64,000 nucleotides of DNA from Populus alba (lineage: Eukaryota > Streptophyta > Magnoliopsida > Malpighiales > Salicaceae): contig NC_133301.1 of NCBI RefSeq assembly GCF_005239225.2, positions 12,090,318 to 12,154,317 of the forward strand. Reading direction: 5' to 3'. Within the stretch, counting starts at the first letter, position 1; the number at the start of each line of letters is the position of its first letter. Under the pieces are notes generated by a model. The model ran no database searches and was not told the origin of the DNA. It saw nothing but the letters and a program-made list of their open reading frames with translations. The translations under genes and the position numbers were made by a program. Shown here piece after piece: positions 1-11,590 of the stretch.

Positions 1-771
1 ATTAGCATATCCAATATTACACATTATTATGTTTCGTCATATAAAAATTTATTATCTTATAACTCGGATTATTTTACCTTTATAACAACTTAACCATAAT
101 GTTATTTGATTGTTTTTATAAATCATGTTTGTATTCATTTGTTTTTTCTTTAAGATTTAATGCAGATCTCATTTTATAAGGGAATTTTTTATTTTCTCAG
201 GCTAAATTCTAACAATTTTAAAGTTTTAATTGCAACATCATATATCTGAAAATATATTGTACAATGTTGTTTTATATCTTCATATATTAAAGTTTATAGT
301 CAAATCTCAATACTTTAAATATAAAGTAAACAAAATGATTGGTAAAGAGTTTTTGATATTTGGTCAAATTTTAATGGATAATTATAAATTGGTTATGATA
401 TTTATTTTGCATTTTAAAACATAATAAAGATGCAATTTTTTTTATAAAAAAAAAATTTAGGAATTGACCGTATGCATTAAAACCAAAACCCTTTTTTTAA
501 GAGGAAATTTATTTATTTATTTATTTAGATTTTTGAATTTTTGAATTTTTTTAAATAATTTGAAAAAAACTAGGTATTTTAATAACGAATCTGTATCTTA
601 CAGTGTAAATATACAATTAGATATTATGCAAAAATTGATAAAAAAAAAATAAAAACATGCAAGAAAATCACAAATTTTTTGAAAGGATTTTTGAATTTTT
701 GTAAAAAATATTTAATATTATAATATTGTTTATTAATGAATTATTATTATTTTATATTGGGCTGGGCCCAG
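1..771. other. AT-rich intergenic DNA, no gene seen
   Basis: Runs of A and T with only short chance reading frames. No splice-consistent coding signal, RNA gene or intact mobile element was recognised. It ends in a perfect 12-bp palindrome, GCTGGGCCCAGC (761-772), which contains a GGGCCC core resembling the site II elements of plant promoters; whether it works as one is unknown. Confidence 0.6.
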
Positions 772-1080
772 CTATAGAGGCCGAGCCCATCCTAGTTGGT
801 TGGTGATGATGATCGGTGGCTGGTCCAAAAGCTGAAGTCCAAACATATTGATTGCAGTTTGCGAAAAGGACTTGTTAGAATTTGCAATTGTATAATGTGG
901 GCCAAAGACCAGGCTTTGTAATTTAGTTTTCAAATATCTTTCCATTGTCAGGCTGGCATTTCGTGCGTCAACGAATGAGCCCAATTCAGCTCCAAGGCCC
1001 TTTCCTTGTCTAACAACCAGGCAACCTGGATCAGATGCCTGCACAAGACTTGAACACGGTCCGATTTCAGAGTAGCAAAG
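772..1080 (-). other. GC-richer island with a 90-codon open frame, possible gene relic
   Basis: This stretch is clearly richer in G and C than its surroundings. On the minus strand it keeps an open frame of 90 codons (1044 down to 772). A plausible splice acceptor (TCTTGTGCAG, just upstream of the frame) precedes an unbroken stretch with mixed, protein-like composition, so it could be the remains of an internal exon. I do not recognise the protein and see no partner exon within 1 kb either side. A promoter island is an equally good explanation. No function is proposed. Confidence 0.25.
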
Positions 1081-4000
1081 GAAAAATCATGAATCAATTA
1101 GTTCCATTAAGATTTAATTTTAAAGATTTCTAAAAAGCCTTGTTTTATATCATTTATGTGGGTATGTTGTTTAATGATGAAAGCTCTTACAAGATTTCTT
1201 GTGGTTTTAGACTTGCTGATTTGTGCCGAAATTCCTTACTTTTTATTTTTATTATTATTATTATTAATGTTGGTGTTTCAGCTAATTTACAGGCATCTCG
1301 ATTTATTCTACGGATCTTGAAATTAATGACCATATAAGTCTTCAATAACCTAGAACAATATTAGTTAAGCTACTCCCTCATAATTGAAATTCTTTACTTA
1401 ATTAGAAGAATGAGAAGGTAGGATTTGAAATTCAAGTCTTTAAATTATTAAATAATTATTTTAACCTAAAAATTTAAATTATTTGAAAACGTCCAAGAAT
1501 AGTTATATGCACTGCACGCCTAAAACTTGGGCAACCCCGATCGTGTGTGCGTATTTTTTTGGGACATAAACATGAACGCGGAATAGGAAGGATATCACCA
1601 CACTCATTAATAAGTCGTGCTTCGTTTTCAGATTTTATATTCGATGCGTTTTACTTTATCAAGTGTTTTCAAAATTCCTTGGGGCTGAAAATGCTTCAAA
1701 TTACTTCTTTCTAGTAATTTTTATGGTTTTGATGTGAGAATGTTGTAACTATTAACAAGTTTTTTTTAAAAAAAAAAAAATCATTAATTTGGTAATTTGT
1801 TTATCAAAATATTTATGGGATAGTTGCATTTTGGTACACTAACTTTACACCTTTTCTCAATTGAGTAAATGAAATTTGAGTATACTCCTTTTTTGGAATT
1901 TTTCAATTAAGTGCTTCTGTTCACTTTTCCTCAATTTTTTTTATTAGATGATGTGTTATTTTTCCTTAAAATGCTATTAATACTCTAATTTTCATTTTAT
2001 ATCAATCAAGTATATGAATTTTAATATTTTTATTTTGATATACCAATTTTTTTTTTTTTTTTTATCATTCCCATCAAGAAATTTTTTATGGTGTCCAAAT
2101 TATAACTAATGGTATCATAGTAATTATTCTTTAAGCATATTTTTAAAAAAGACAAACACATTAAAGAGAGAAAAAATCAGATTCAAGATCCACAAAAAAT
2201 AATAAGAATATCTTCACTTAAACATTTTTTCTTCTACTTGTTTTTGCCTCTTTTTTAAAGTGGATCCAAGAAAAATACTATTAAGATGCAACTAATTATT
2301 ACTTCCTAACAGATTTTTTTGTTATTTTAAAACCATAAATGGATTTATTGAGATTTATATGGTGTTTTTTTTAAGTTTATTAATATGAAAGATTGATTGA
2401 AAAGGAGATTTTTTACCCCAAAGTCAAAAACCTGAATTTTTGATTGTTTTTTAATCACTTAAAGTGGTTGGGAACTAGACAACATGTGATGCATATTTTT
2501 TCATATTAATGACACATCACCAACTTTAAATTTTTTGAAAATAAAATGTACACTCGTTTTGGAAAAAAAAAAAAAACAAATAAGCCCAAGCGTTTAGCTC
2601 TGAGTTTATAGGCCTTGTTTGGGTTCGGGTAGAAGGCCAATTTGAGCAGTGCCTAACATTTACTTTTTGTTTTTTTTTGCAAAATTTTTATTTAATGCCT
2701 ATTTTTTTGTTTATATTTTTTTTAATTTTACATTAATTTTTAGTTTTAATTTAAATAACAACCTCTTTCTAATTTTTTAAATTGATTTTTTTATTTTTTA
2801 AAATAGTAGTTATTTTTAAAAAATTATATTTTGTATTGTTATAATTTTTCAAAGAGAATATTGTCATTTATATTTTCATTTTTTTCTTTTATATTGGATA
2901 TAAATATACCATACTTGTATGATGTATTTTTGAAAAAAAAAAACAATATTTGTTCTTGATGAGAAAAAATAACCTCTAAAATAAATGTTTTTTAAAAACA
3001 CATAAATTAAAAAGAAAAGTGAGTATTAAATATTTGCATAAATATCTATCTTTTTTTTTAGAAGAAATATTGACTTAAAGATTTAGTATTTAATTATAAT
3101 TAACAACTCTTTCATAATTGATTGATTCAACTATTTTTTATTTTTTTTACTAAACATATATATCATCTTCACATTTCTCAATTAAAAAAACATTGTGATA
3201 CAATAAAATATGTATTTAATATTAATATATTCTTTTAATATATTAAAAATTAACTTAAAATCTTCCTTACAAACAACACAAGTTTTAAACTAGTACTCTC
3301 TATAAAACTAATTTGAGGACAAAATAAACGTCTTGTTGGAAAAAGGAAATATGAAAAATAGTCTGATGAAGTTGTTTCGTGCATATACATACAAAGGTGT
3401 GATCTTTGTCGTGTCTTATGTCAAAATTTATGTTCCACCAATTTTTCCTAGACAAGCTTGTCATAATCCACATGACAAAATTTATATAAAAGTTTTTCAA
3501 AAACTACTACAACCATTCCCTTAAATCCAAAAAATACGTTTATTTTTCTTTTAGAGTTGGAATGTTTTTCATATGTTTTGATTATTTGAATCAAATTAAT
3601 ATATAAAAAAATATATTTTTTTTAAATAAATTCATCATTTATGAGAATGATAAAAATATTAATTCAATTTTTATAAAAATAAATAAATTAAATAAATTAT
3701 TTTTCTTAAGACATCAAATATAATAAAACTAATAATTTTATTTTTGAGACTAATCAAATATGTTATAAGTAAAAATATAATTTAAGAATGAATAGATTGG
3801 TTATTTTTATTTTTAACTTGGAAATAATAACGGATTATATTTGATCATTATGAAAGATAAGATGAAAGATATAATTGAATAACCATAGGAGAATAATTAT
3901 TTTTTGAAAATTTAAATAAAATAATATAAAAGGAATTATTTTAACATAAATAATTAGTTTTATTTATGAAAAAAAAAGGAATCAATAAAATAATAATTTC

Positions 4001-4376
4001 CTAGAATTAATTAAAAATCTATTTATTTTAAAGATTTTCAAATTATTATTTCTACGTTCATATACATGAGAGAAGATAAGGTATTGCAGCCACTATAGCA
4101 TTTCTTTTCTCATGTTTCCAAAACGGAAAACAGAACATTTAATTGTCTGATTTATTTATATATTTATTTATTTTATAAATTGTTTTCTAATTTAGTCCAA
4201 CGCAGCAAATAATTGATAAAATAACCACCTCTAGTTCAGTTTGTGTTATTCCTTCAAATATAACAAGTATAATTCAAGATTATCCTTCACTAAACTAGTC
4301 TAGTAGAGGTCTTTCAACATCATAAATAATGTTTGTATAATTTGTTAATGAAGAAGAAAAAACAAATCAATACCCA
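1081..4376. other. AT-rich repeat debris, no gene seen
   Basis: About 3.3 kb of very AT-rich sequence with poly-A and poly-T tracts and fragments reading like worn interspersed repeats (around 1810-2575 and 2580-2680). The short frames at 3300-3524 on both strands overlap each other and have no codon or splice support. No intact element ends, RNA gene or exon was found. Confidence 0.6.
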
Positions 4377-4381
4377 CAGTG
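4377..4381. repeat. target site duplication, left copy (CAGTG)
   Basis: Five bases, CAGTG, directly precede the left LTR. The same five follow the right LTR at 9912-9916. A 5-bp duplication is what copia integrase produces, and its preservation shows that the element has not recombined since insertion. Confidence 0.95.
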
Positions 4382-4792
4382 TGTGAAGATAGGTGGAGGT
4401 GCCCACCTTGCCCACTTGACCAACTTGGCCACTTGCTCTTCCATGGATGCTTGCCTATAAATAGGCAAGCATCCAAGCATTATACATGCCAAGTGAAGAG
4501 AGAAATAAGAGATAGTGAAGAGAGAAATAAGAGAGAGTGAAGAGGGAAATTAATCCCACTAAATTGTGAGGTATTTGTGAGAGAGTAAGTGAGGTGTTTT
4601 CTCCTAGTAATAGAGAGATTCTTAGTTGTTCTCCTATTATAGAGAGAGGTTGTAATTCCCACATTACTAGTAAAATCCTTCTATACTTGCCCGTGGACGT
4701 AGCCTAATTGGGTGAACCACGTAAATTCTCGTGTGTCTCATTTCTCATTTAAGCCTTTTATCTTGTCGGGTTTGCATGCAAGTATCCTAACA
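4382..4792 (+). repeat. left long terminal repeat (411 bp)
   Basis: Begins TGTGAAGATAGG and ends CCTAACA, the usual TG...CA ends. It carries a TATA box (TATAAATA, about 4456-4463), so it contains the promoter for the genomic RNA. It matches 9484-9911 except for one base near the 3' end (GCAAGT here, GCCAGT on the right) and lacks a 17-bp segment that the right LTR has near its start. The transcript probably starts about 30 bp after the TATA box. Confidence 0.97.
4444..4475. promoter_or_regulatory. 14-bp perfect inverted repeat enclosing the LTR TATA box
   Basis: Left arm TGGATGCTTGCCTA (4444-4457), four-base centre TAAA (4458-4461), right arm TAGGCAAGCATCCA (4462-4475). The arms match perfectly, and the TATAAATA box spans the centre. 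The same structure is in the right LTR. It could form a cruciform or hairpin in DNA, or be a binding site for a dimeric protein; it probably lies upstream of the RNA start. Confidence 0.9.
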
Positions 4793-4793
4793 G

Positions 4794-4806
4794 TGGTATC
4801 AGAGCC
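4794..4806 (+). other. primer binding site (initiator Met tRNA)
   Basis: TGGTATCAGAGCC, one base after the left LTR. It is complementary to the 3' end of plant initiator methionine tRNA (ending ...TACCA), the standard primer for minus-strand synthesis in plant copia elements. Confidence 0.95.
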
Positions 4807-5124
4807 TTCCTGGTTGGTGTTGTTAACACACAAAAGTTATTCGTGTATACGGTTACTATTCACGTCTACGACACTATTCACCTATACGGCACTATTCATC
4901 CATACGGTACTGTTCACTTACGCTACTGTTGGCGTATATAGAAAGTCAATGCGGTGATTAAATACAGTCTAGGAAGTTCTGTCTAAGGAGATTGGGTTTT
5001 AAGCGGGACCGTTTGTGACCCCTCCAATCTTTCCTGGGAACTTACTTAGTGAAGTATTATTCACACGATACTATTTCTATATACGTTACAGATCTGTGAA
5101 ACGGTGATAGCTGAATAGATCTCG
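4807..5124 (+). other. untranslated leader of the copia element
   Basis: The leader between primer binding site and gag start. It contains a short degenerate repetition around 4845-4935 of a motif like ACTATTCA...ACGG (four or so copies). Packaging or translation signals may lie here, but none can be named from sequence alone. Confidence 0.6.
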
Positions 5125-8100
5125 GTGAATACAATGGCAGCAAAGTACGAGATTGAGAGGTTCAAGGGTAGCAATTTCTCACTGTGGAAAATGAGAATCA
5201 AGGCAATCTTGAGGAAAGACAATTGCTTGGCAGCAATTGGGGATCGGCCCGCGGAGATCACTGATAATGCAAAATGGAATGAGATGGATGGCAATGCTAT
5301 TGCTAACATACATTTAGCACTAGCTGATGAAGTATTATCAAGTGTGGCGGAGAAGAAAACAGCTAAGGAGATATGGGAGACTCTAACAAAGCTATACGAG
5401 TCTAAGTCTTTGCACACTAAGATTTTCTTAAAGCGGAGACTTTATACCCTTCGAATGGCAGAAACCACGTCGGTGACTGACCACATCAACACAATAAGAA
5501 CTCTATTTTCACAACTCACTACGTTGGGTCAACAAATAGAGGAAAATGAACGTGCAGAGCTTCTACTTCAAAGTCTTCCTGATTCGTATGATCAGCTCAT
5601 TATCAACTTGACCAATAATATCCTCTCAGACTATTTAGTCTTCGATGATGTTGCAGCCGCTATCTTGGAAGAAGAAAATAGGCGCAAAAACAAAGGAGAC
5701 AGAAACAGTTCAAACCAAGCTGAGGCATTGTTGGTATCAAGAGGAAGATCAACGGAACGTGGCTCCAGTGGGAGTCAAAGGCAGGGGAGGTCCAAATCAA
5801 GAAGTAAGAAGATGATGAAATGCTACAACTGTGGCAGAAAAGGGCACTTCAAAAAGGATTGTTGGTTTAAAAAGGGTATAGAGAATACTGCAGAGTCATC
5901 AAAACCTCAAGGATGTGTTGCAAACACCTCAGAAGATGGAGAGGTTCTATATAGTGAAGCAGCAACAATCTCTACAGATAGAGAAGAGCTCGTTGAGGTC
6001 TGGCTAATGGATTCAGGAGCAACATGGCATATGACCCCTAGACGAGATTGGTTCCATACATATGAACCTATCTCTGGAGGCACAGTGTTCATGGGCAATA
6101 ATCATGCTGTAGAGATTTCTGGCATTGGCACCATCAAATTAAAGACCTATGATGGCTTAATTCGTACTATTTCAGGAGTGCGACATGTGAAAGACTTAAA
6201 GAAGAATCTTTTGTCCGTAGGACAATTTGATAGTCTTGGCTGTAAGATTCGAACACACAATGGAATCATGAAAATTGTCAAAGGAGCGCTGGTGGTTTTA
6301 AAGGCAAGAAAGACAGTTGCAAACATGTTTGTATTAATGAGAGAAACACATCATGAGGCAGAAGCATCAATCGCATCAGCCAGTCCTGCAGAAGAGAAGA
6401 CGATGATGTGGCATCAAAAACTAGGCCACATGTCAGAGAAAGGTTTAAAGGTTCTCTCTGATCAGAAGTTACTCCCTAGGCTTACAAAGGTTACTTTACC
6501 CTTTTGTGAGCACTGTGTTACAAGCAAACAACATAGGTTGAAGTTTGGCACGTCAACAACTAAGAGCAAATGCATCTTAGACCTGATTCACTCTGATGTT
6601 TGGCAAGCACCGGTTGTATCCTTGGGAGGAGCAAGATACTTTGTATCATTCATAGATGACTTCTCCAGGAGATGTTGGGTGTATCCGATTAGAAGGAAGG
6701 CAGATGTGTTCGCAGTTTTTAAAACCTTCAAAGCGCGGGTAGAACTTGAATCTGAAAAGAAGATCAAGTGTTTGAGGACTGACAATGGAGGAGAATATAC
6801 CAGTGATGAATTTGATAACTTCTGTCAACATGAAGGTATCAAAAGGCAGTTCACAACGGCATACACTCCACAACAAAATGGAGTGGCAGAGCGGATGAAC
6901 AGAACTCTATTGGAAAGAACAAGAGCAATGTTGAAGGCTGCAGGTCTAGAAAAGTCATTCTGGGCAGAAGCAGTCAATGCCGCCTGTTATATAATAAATC
7001 GATCTCCGTCTACTGCAATTGAGTTGAAGACACCGATGGAGATGTGGACTGGAAAGCTAGCTGATTATTCTCGATTGCATATATTTGGAAGTCCTGTGTA
7101 CGTGATGTACAATACTCAAGAGGTCAGCAAGCTGGATTCAAAATCCAGAAAATGTGTATTCTTGGGATATGCTGATGGAGTGAAGGGGTATCGCTTGTGG
7201 GATCCCACTGCCCACAAGGTAGTCATCAGCAGAGATGTCATATTTGCAGAAGATAAAATGCAAATGGAAGAAAATAATAGCATTTTAAAGGAGACTACAG
7301 AAGTCCAGATGGAAAATACTCAGAATCATACTTCTTCTGAAGCTGTACCAGAGCATGAAGAACAAGAACAAATAGAGTCTGAAACTCCTGAAGTTCGACG
7401 GTCAACTCGTGAAAGAAGACCACCGGCTTGGCACTTAGAATATGTTACTGAGAGTAACATTGCATACTGTCTTCTAACAGAGGATGGAGAGCCATCAACT
7501 TTCCATGAGGCTATCAAAAGCACAGATGTATCTATGTGGATGACAGCAATGCAAGAGGAGATTGAAGCTCTGCACAAGAATAACACTTGGGATCTTGTTC
7601 CGCTACCACAAGGAAGAAAGGCCATTGGCAACAAATGGGTTTACAAGATAAAGCGTGATGGCAATGATCAAGTGGAACGGTATCGTGCAAGATTGGTGGT
7701 GAAAGGATATGCTCAGAAAGAAGGAATAGACTTCAATGAGATATTTTCTCCGGTGGTACGACTTACTACAATCAGAGTAGTCTTGGCAATGTGTGCTATA
7801 TTTGATCTTCACTTAGAGCAGTTAGATGTGAAAACTGCATTTCTTCATGGAGAACTTGAAGAAGAAATTTATATGCTCCAACCAGAGGGTTTTGCTGAAA
7901 CAGGCAAGGAGAACTTGGTTTGCAGGTTGAACAAATTTCTATACGGTCTCAAACAGGCGCCGAGGTGTTGGTACAAGAGATTTGATTCCTTCATAATTAG
8001 CCTTGGGTACAACAGACTCAGTTCAGACCATTGTACGTATTACAAGAGGTTTGAAGAAAATGATGTTTTCAATGAGATATTTTCTCCGGTGGTACGACTT

Positions 8101-9387
8101 ACTACAATCAGAGTAGTCTTGGCAATGTGTGTTATATTTGATCTTCACTTAGAGCAGTTAGATGTGAAAACTGCATTTCTTCATGGAGAACTTGAAGAAG
8201 AAATTTATATGCTCCAACCAGAGGGTTTTGCTGAAACAGGCAAGGAGAACTTGGTTTGCAGGTTGAACAAATCTCTATACGGTCTCAAACAGGCGCCGAG
8301 GTGTTGGTACAAGAGATTTGATTCCTTCATAATTAGCCTTGGGTACAACAGACTCAGTTCAGACCATTGTACGTATTACAAGAGGTTTGAAGAAAATGAT
8401 GTTTTCATCATTCTGTTGTTGTACGTGGATGACATGTTGGTAATAGGCCCCAACAAAAATCGAGTCCAAGAATTGAAGGCACAGTTGGCTAGGGAGTTTG
8501 ATATGAAGGACTTGGGACCAGCAAACAAGATTCTAGGGATGCAAATTCACCGAGACAGAAGTAAGAGGAAGATTTGGCTTTCTCAGAAGAATTATTTAAA
8601 GAAGATCTTGCGACGCTTCAACATGCAAGATTGTAAGCCAATTTCCACCCCACTTCCTGTTAACTTCAAATTATCCTCAAGTATGTCTCCTAGCAATGAA
8701 GCAGAGAGGATGGAGATGTCTCGAGTACCGTATGCATCAGCAGTGGGAAGTTTAATGTTTGCCATGATATGTACACGACCAGACATTGCACAAGCAGTGG
8801 GAGCAGCTAGTCGATACATGGCAAATCCTGGTAGAGAGCATTGGAATACTATCAAGAGGATCTTGAGATACATCAAGGGGACCTCAAATGCCGTATTATG
8901 TTATGGAGGATCAGAATTCATTGTCAGAGGTTATGTTGACTCAGATTTTGCTGGTGACCTTGAGAAAAGAAAATCCACTACAAGCTATGTGTTCATAATT
9001 GCAGGAGGAGCTGTGAGCTGGGTCTCTAAACTTCAAACTGTTGTAGCGTTATCCACAACAGAAGCTGAGTATATGGCAGCTACACAAGCTTGTAAAGAAG
9101 CAATATGGATGAAGAAACTTATGGAGGAGCTCGGGCACAAACACGAGAAGATTCTGGTGTATTGTGATAGTCAGAGTGCCTTGCATATTGCAAGAAATCC
9201 AGCGTTTCATTCAAGAACAAAACATATAGATGTTCAGTATCACTTTGTTCGCGAAGTGGTGGAAGATGGAAGTGTGGATTTTCAGAAGGTTCATACAAAG
9301 GAAAACCCAGCAGATGCTTTGACCAAACCAGTCAACACTGATAAGTATATATGGTGCAGATCCTCTTATGGCCTAGCAGAAACGTAA
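5125..9387 (+). CDS. copia gag-pol polyprotein with duplicated RT segment (1420 aa)
   Basis: One uninterrupted frame for the capsid-like Gag and the enzymes that copy and insert the element. A second Met at 5134 (MAAKYEIERF) may be the true start. Visible parts: gag region, residues 1 to about 225; CCHC zinc knuckle, C233 to C246 (CYNCGRKGHFKKDC); aspartic protease DSG at about 296-298; pre-integrase His/Cys region from about 427; integrase core with D553 in TDNGGEY and E at about 589 in GVAERMN; reverse transcriptase from about 820 with YVDD at 1100-1103; RNase H from about 1260, with DSDFAGD and STTEAEYMA. Residues 870-981 are repeated as 982-1093, differing at two positions, so the first catalytic Asp motif (LDVKTAFLHG) occurs twice before YVDD. 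That should distort the RT fold. The frame is otherwise undamaged. Confidence 0.96.
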   Translation: MNTMAAKYEIERFKGSNFSLWKMRIKAILRKDNCLAAIGDRPAEITDNAKWNEMDGNAIANIHLALADEVLSSVAEKKTAKEIWETLTKLYESKSLHTKIFLKRRLYTLRMAETTSVTDHINTIRTLFSQLTTLGQQIEENERAELLLQSLPDSYDQLIINLTNNILSDYLVFDDVAAAILEEENRRKNKGDRNSSNQAEALLVSRGRSTERGSSGSQRQGRSKSRSKKMMKCYNCGRKGHFKKDCWFKKGIENTAESSKPQGCVANTSEDGEVLYSEAATISTDREELVEVWLMDSGATWHMTPRRDWFHTYEPISGGTVFMGNNHAVEISGIGTIKLKTYDGLIRTISGVRHVKDLKKNLLSVGQFDSLGCKIRTHNGIMKIVKGALVVLKARKTVANMFVLMRETHHEAEASIASASPAEEKTMMWHQKLGHMSEKGLKVLSDQKLLPRLTKVTLPFCEHCVTSKQHRLKFGTSTTKSKCILDLIHSDVWQAPVVSLGGARYFVSFIDDFSRRCWVYPIRRKADVFAVFKTFKARVELESEKKIKCLRTDNGGEYTSDEFDNFCQHEGIKRQFTTAYTPQQNGVAERMNRTLLERTRAMLKAAGLEKSFWAEAVNAACYIINRSPSTAIELKTPMEMWTGKLADYSRLHIFGSPVYVMYNTQEVSKLDSKSRKCVFLGYADGVKGYRLWDPTAHKVVISRDVIFAEDKMQMEENNSILKETTEVQMENTQNHTSSEAVPEHEEQEQIESETPEVRRSTRERRPPAWHLEYVTESNIAYCLLTEDGEPSTFHEAIKSTDVSMWMTAMQEEIEALHKNNTWDLVPLPQGRKAIGNKWVYKIKRDGNDQVERYRARLVVKGYAQKEGIDFNEIFSPVVRLTTIRVVLAMCAIFDLHLEQLDVKTAFLHGELEEEIYMLQPEGFAETGKENLVCRLNKFLYGLKQAPRCWYKRFDSFIISLGYNRLSSDHCTYYKRFEENDVFNEIFSPVVRLTTIRVVLAMCVIFDLHLEQLDVKTAFLHGELEEEIYMLQPEGFAETGKENLVCRLNKSLYGLKQAPRCWYKRFDSFIISLGYNRLSSDHCTYYKRFEENDVFIILLLYVDDMLVIGPNKNRVQELKAQLAREFDMKDLGPANKILGMQIHRDRSKRKIWLSQKNYLKKILRRFNMQDCKPISTPLPVNFKLSSSMSPSNEAERMEMSRVPYASAVGSLMFAMICTRPDIAQAVGAASRYMANPGREHWNTIKRILRYIKGTSNAVLCYGGSEFIVRGYVDSDFAGDLEKRKSTTSYVFIIAGGAVSWVSKLQTVVALSTTEAEYMAATQACKEAIWMKKLMEELGHKHEKILVYCDSQSALHIARNPAFHSRTKHIDVQYHFVREVVEDGSVDFQKVHTKENPADALTKPVNTDKYIWCRSSYGLAET
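7732..8403 (+). repeat. 336-bp in-frame tandem duplication inside RT
   Basis: Copy 1 is 7732-8067 and copy 2 is 8068-8403, each exactly 112 codons. They differ at two bases only: GCT/GTT (Ala/Val) and TTT/TCT (Phe/Ser). Sequence at the junction and after copy 2 shares TTCA, a short match at which template slippage or unequal recombination could occur. The unit runs from FNEIFSPVV to FEENDV and ends a few residues before YVDD. Confidence 0.97.
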
Positions 9388-9472
9388 GCAGCATGAAGAT
9401 GACAAGTATTGAAAGGATAGAAGAATCACAAATGATGAAGTGTGAAGACTTGATTCAATCATCAAAGTCTTC

Positions 9473-9483
9473 AAGTGGGAGAA
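9473..9483 (+). other. polypurine tract
   Basis: AAGTGGGAGAA immediately precedes the right LTR. It is the typical plant copia plus-strand primer site. Confidence 0.9.
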
Positions 9484-9911
9484 TGTGAAGATAGGTGGAG
9501 GTGCCCACCTTGCCCACTTGACCAACTTGGCCACTTGGCCAAGTTGGCCACTTGCTCTTCCATGGATGCTTGCCTATAAATAGGCAAGCATCCAAGCATT
9601 ATACATGCCAAGTGAAGAGAGAAATAAGAGATAGTGAAGAGAGAAATAAGAGAGAGTGAAGAGGGAAATTAATCCCACTAAATTGTGAGGTATTTGTGAG
9701 AGAGTAAGTGAGGTGTTTTCTCCTAGTAATAGAGAGATTCTTAGTTGTTCTCCTATTATAGAGAGAGGTTGTAATTCCCACATTACTAGTAAAATCCTTC
9801 TATACTTGCCCGTGGACGTAGCCTAATTGGGTGAACCACGTAAATTCTCGTGTGTCTCATTTCTCATTTAAGCCTTTTATCTTGTCGGGTTTGCATGCCA
9901 GTATCCTAACA
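9484..9911 (+). repeat. right long terminal repeat (428 bp)
   Basis: Same ends as the left LTR. It has an extra 17 bp close to its start, where a TTGGCCACTTGGCC-like motif is repeated, consistent with local slippage. Otherwise one substitution separates it from the left copy. Confidence 0.97.
9563..9594. promoter_or_regulatory. TATA-containing palindrome, right LTR copy
   Basis: Same 14-bp arms and TAAA centre as at 4444-4475, with no mismatch. In this position it could drive read-through transcription into flanking DNA towards the WAT1 gene about 2.9 kb downstream; that is inference. Confidence 0.85.
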
Positions 9912-9916
9912 CAGTG
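9912..9916. repeat. target site duplication, right copy (CAGTG)
   Basis: Matches 4377-4381 and marks the right border of the copia insertion. Confidence 0.95.
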
Positions 9917-10702
9917 AACGAAACTCCAAAAGCAATGACTCGGCACTCACAACTTGGTCACATGGCGGACAAAAGATTCATTAATAATTTATAACCATGG
10001 CTCTCACTTAATATTATTTGTAACTCTTTATTTATTTATTTTTGGCTTTAGGCATGGCAGGAAGCGAAAATTGTTGACAACTTCTCCCTTCATCAATTTT
10101 TTTCTCTCTATCTATTTAATATCTTGTTACATGTCTACACGCATGTTATTAGTACTTTTATATATACCTTTAACTTTTAATATTTTTAATATTAAAATTA
10201 TAATGAGATAAAATAGAAAAAAATATCTTTCTTAAAAGCCAAAACAGTTGTATCTTTAGTATATACTATAAAGCAACTTGGGGCTATTTAATCATTGATT
10301 CAACATTACACACGAGATTTGGTTTATTGGGTTATGAGTTATTAATATTTTTTATTTTTTTTCTATAAAAAAGAATTAATTCTTCTTGTCTTATTCATTA
10401 TTCAACTTGAAATCAAAAGATCATAAATTGAGGAGGAAAAATGTGAGGGATGATCTTATTAGGATTTTCATTATAAAATTGGGTATATATATGTGCGCGC
10501 GCACGTGCTTTATATTTTTTTAGATGATTGTGCATTAAAAAAAAACTTTAATTCAAAGGTTGCATGCTTCCTTGATTATGAATGAGAAAAAATCATAACA
10601 TGTGGTTTTGCTTTCTTGAATGATACATGAATGAATAATATAAAACTTTATATCTTTTATTCTTAGGATTAAATTGTTATCTTGGGGTTTTATTCTTATG
10701 CT

Positions 10703-10762
10703 AGTTGTATTTATCCTTATCTTCATTATCATAGTTGTATTTATCCTTATCTTCATTATCAT
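10703..10762. repeat. two perfect 30-bp tandem copies
   Basis: The unit begins AGTTGTATTTATCCTTATC and ends TTATCAT. Copies 10703-10732 and 10733-10762 are identical. The overlapping short open frames look non-coding. Confidence 0.95.
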
Positions 10763-11129
10763 GCTAAAAAACAATGTGTTTCAAATCCCATGCATTTGGA
10801 TCAAACCTCTCTCTCACAAAAAAAGAAGAAGTTTTGGCATCTATTTAAATTCTATGCAAGTTGGTTAATTATCATGTCATTTTGGTATTTTTACATTTGC
10901 ACATTTTTTTTTTAAAAAAAAAAAATATTTATCATATTGCATTTTATATATTGAGTTTTTATAACTTGTTTATAAAACTTATCAACATTTGACTCGTATT
11001 AAAAAGTTTTTTATAGACCGATATTTCAAAACCCTTTTAAAAACCAAGATCAGTCTAATCTAGTGTTTTAGTGTAGTCTTATTTGTTGTAAAAAATCTAC
11101 TTTTTTGAAAGAAATCGAAGTTCTTTTTT

Positions 11130-11590
11130 AATTGATGAAATCTTATATTTTCAAGATTAATGTCACATTCCTCATTTTGAAAAAATCCCCTAAGTTTAGG
11201 GATTAGTGTAAAAAATTTTGCGGAAACTTCAATTTGATGAAATGTTATATTTTTAAGGGATTAGCATAAAAAAATTGCAAAAAAAAAAAAAACTTCTAAG
11301 TCAATTAAATCTCTTATTATTAAGGATTAACATAATTTTATATATATAAAATTTCCCATTTCAATGAAATCTCATAATTTTATGAAACCTCTTATTTTTA
11401 GGGATTAATATCAAAATTTCTCACTCAATTTTAAAATTGATGAAATATCCTAGTTTTTAGGATTGACATCAAAATCTTTATTAAAACTTTAAACTTGATG
11501 AAATATTTTATTTTTAAGGATTTATGTCAAAAATTTCTTGAAATCTTTCTTTTAGACAGAATATCATATTTTTAGGGGTTGACATCATAT
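11130..11590. repeat. degenerate tandem array, unit about 65-80 bp
   Basis: Around six or seven diverged copies of a unit built on TGATGAAATNTTATTTTTA, then AGGATTANNNTCAAAATTT. Unit starts are seen near 11135, 11233, 11308, 11373, 11440, 11497 and 11560. Copies vary in length and base content, so this is an old array. No coding potential. Confidence 0.6.

Larger units (their letters stand above)
4382..9911 (+). mobile_element. full-length Ty1/copia LTR retrotransposon
   Basis: A complete 5.53-kb element: left LTR (4382-4792), primer binding site (4794-4806), one gag-pol frame (5125-9387), polypurine tract (9473-9483) and right LTR (9484-9911), flanked by CAGTG duplications. Protease, integrase, reverse transcriptase and RNase H occur in that order, with integrase before RT, which is the copia order. 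Aligned LTRs differ by one substitution in about 411 bases plus a 17-bp insertion in the right LTR, so the insertion is recent. The internal frame has no stop or frameshift, but RT carries a 336-bp in-frame duplication that probably impairs it. It resembles the TNT1/Tork-like plant lineages; the lineage name is from memory. Confidence 0.97.
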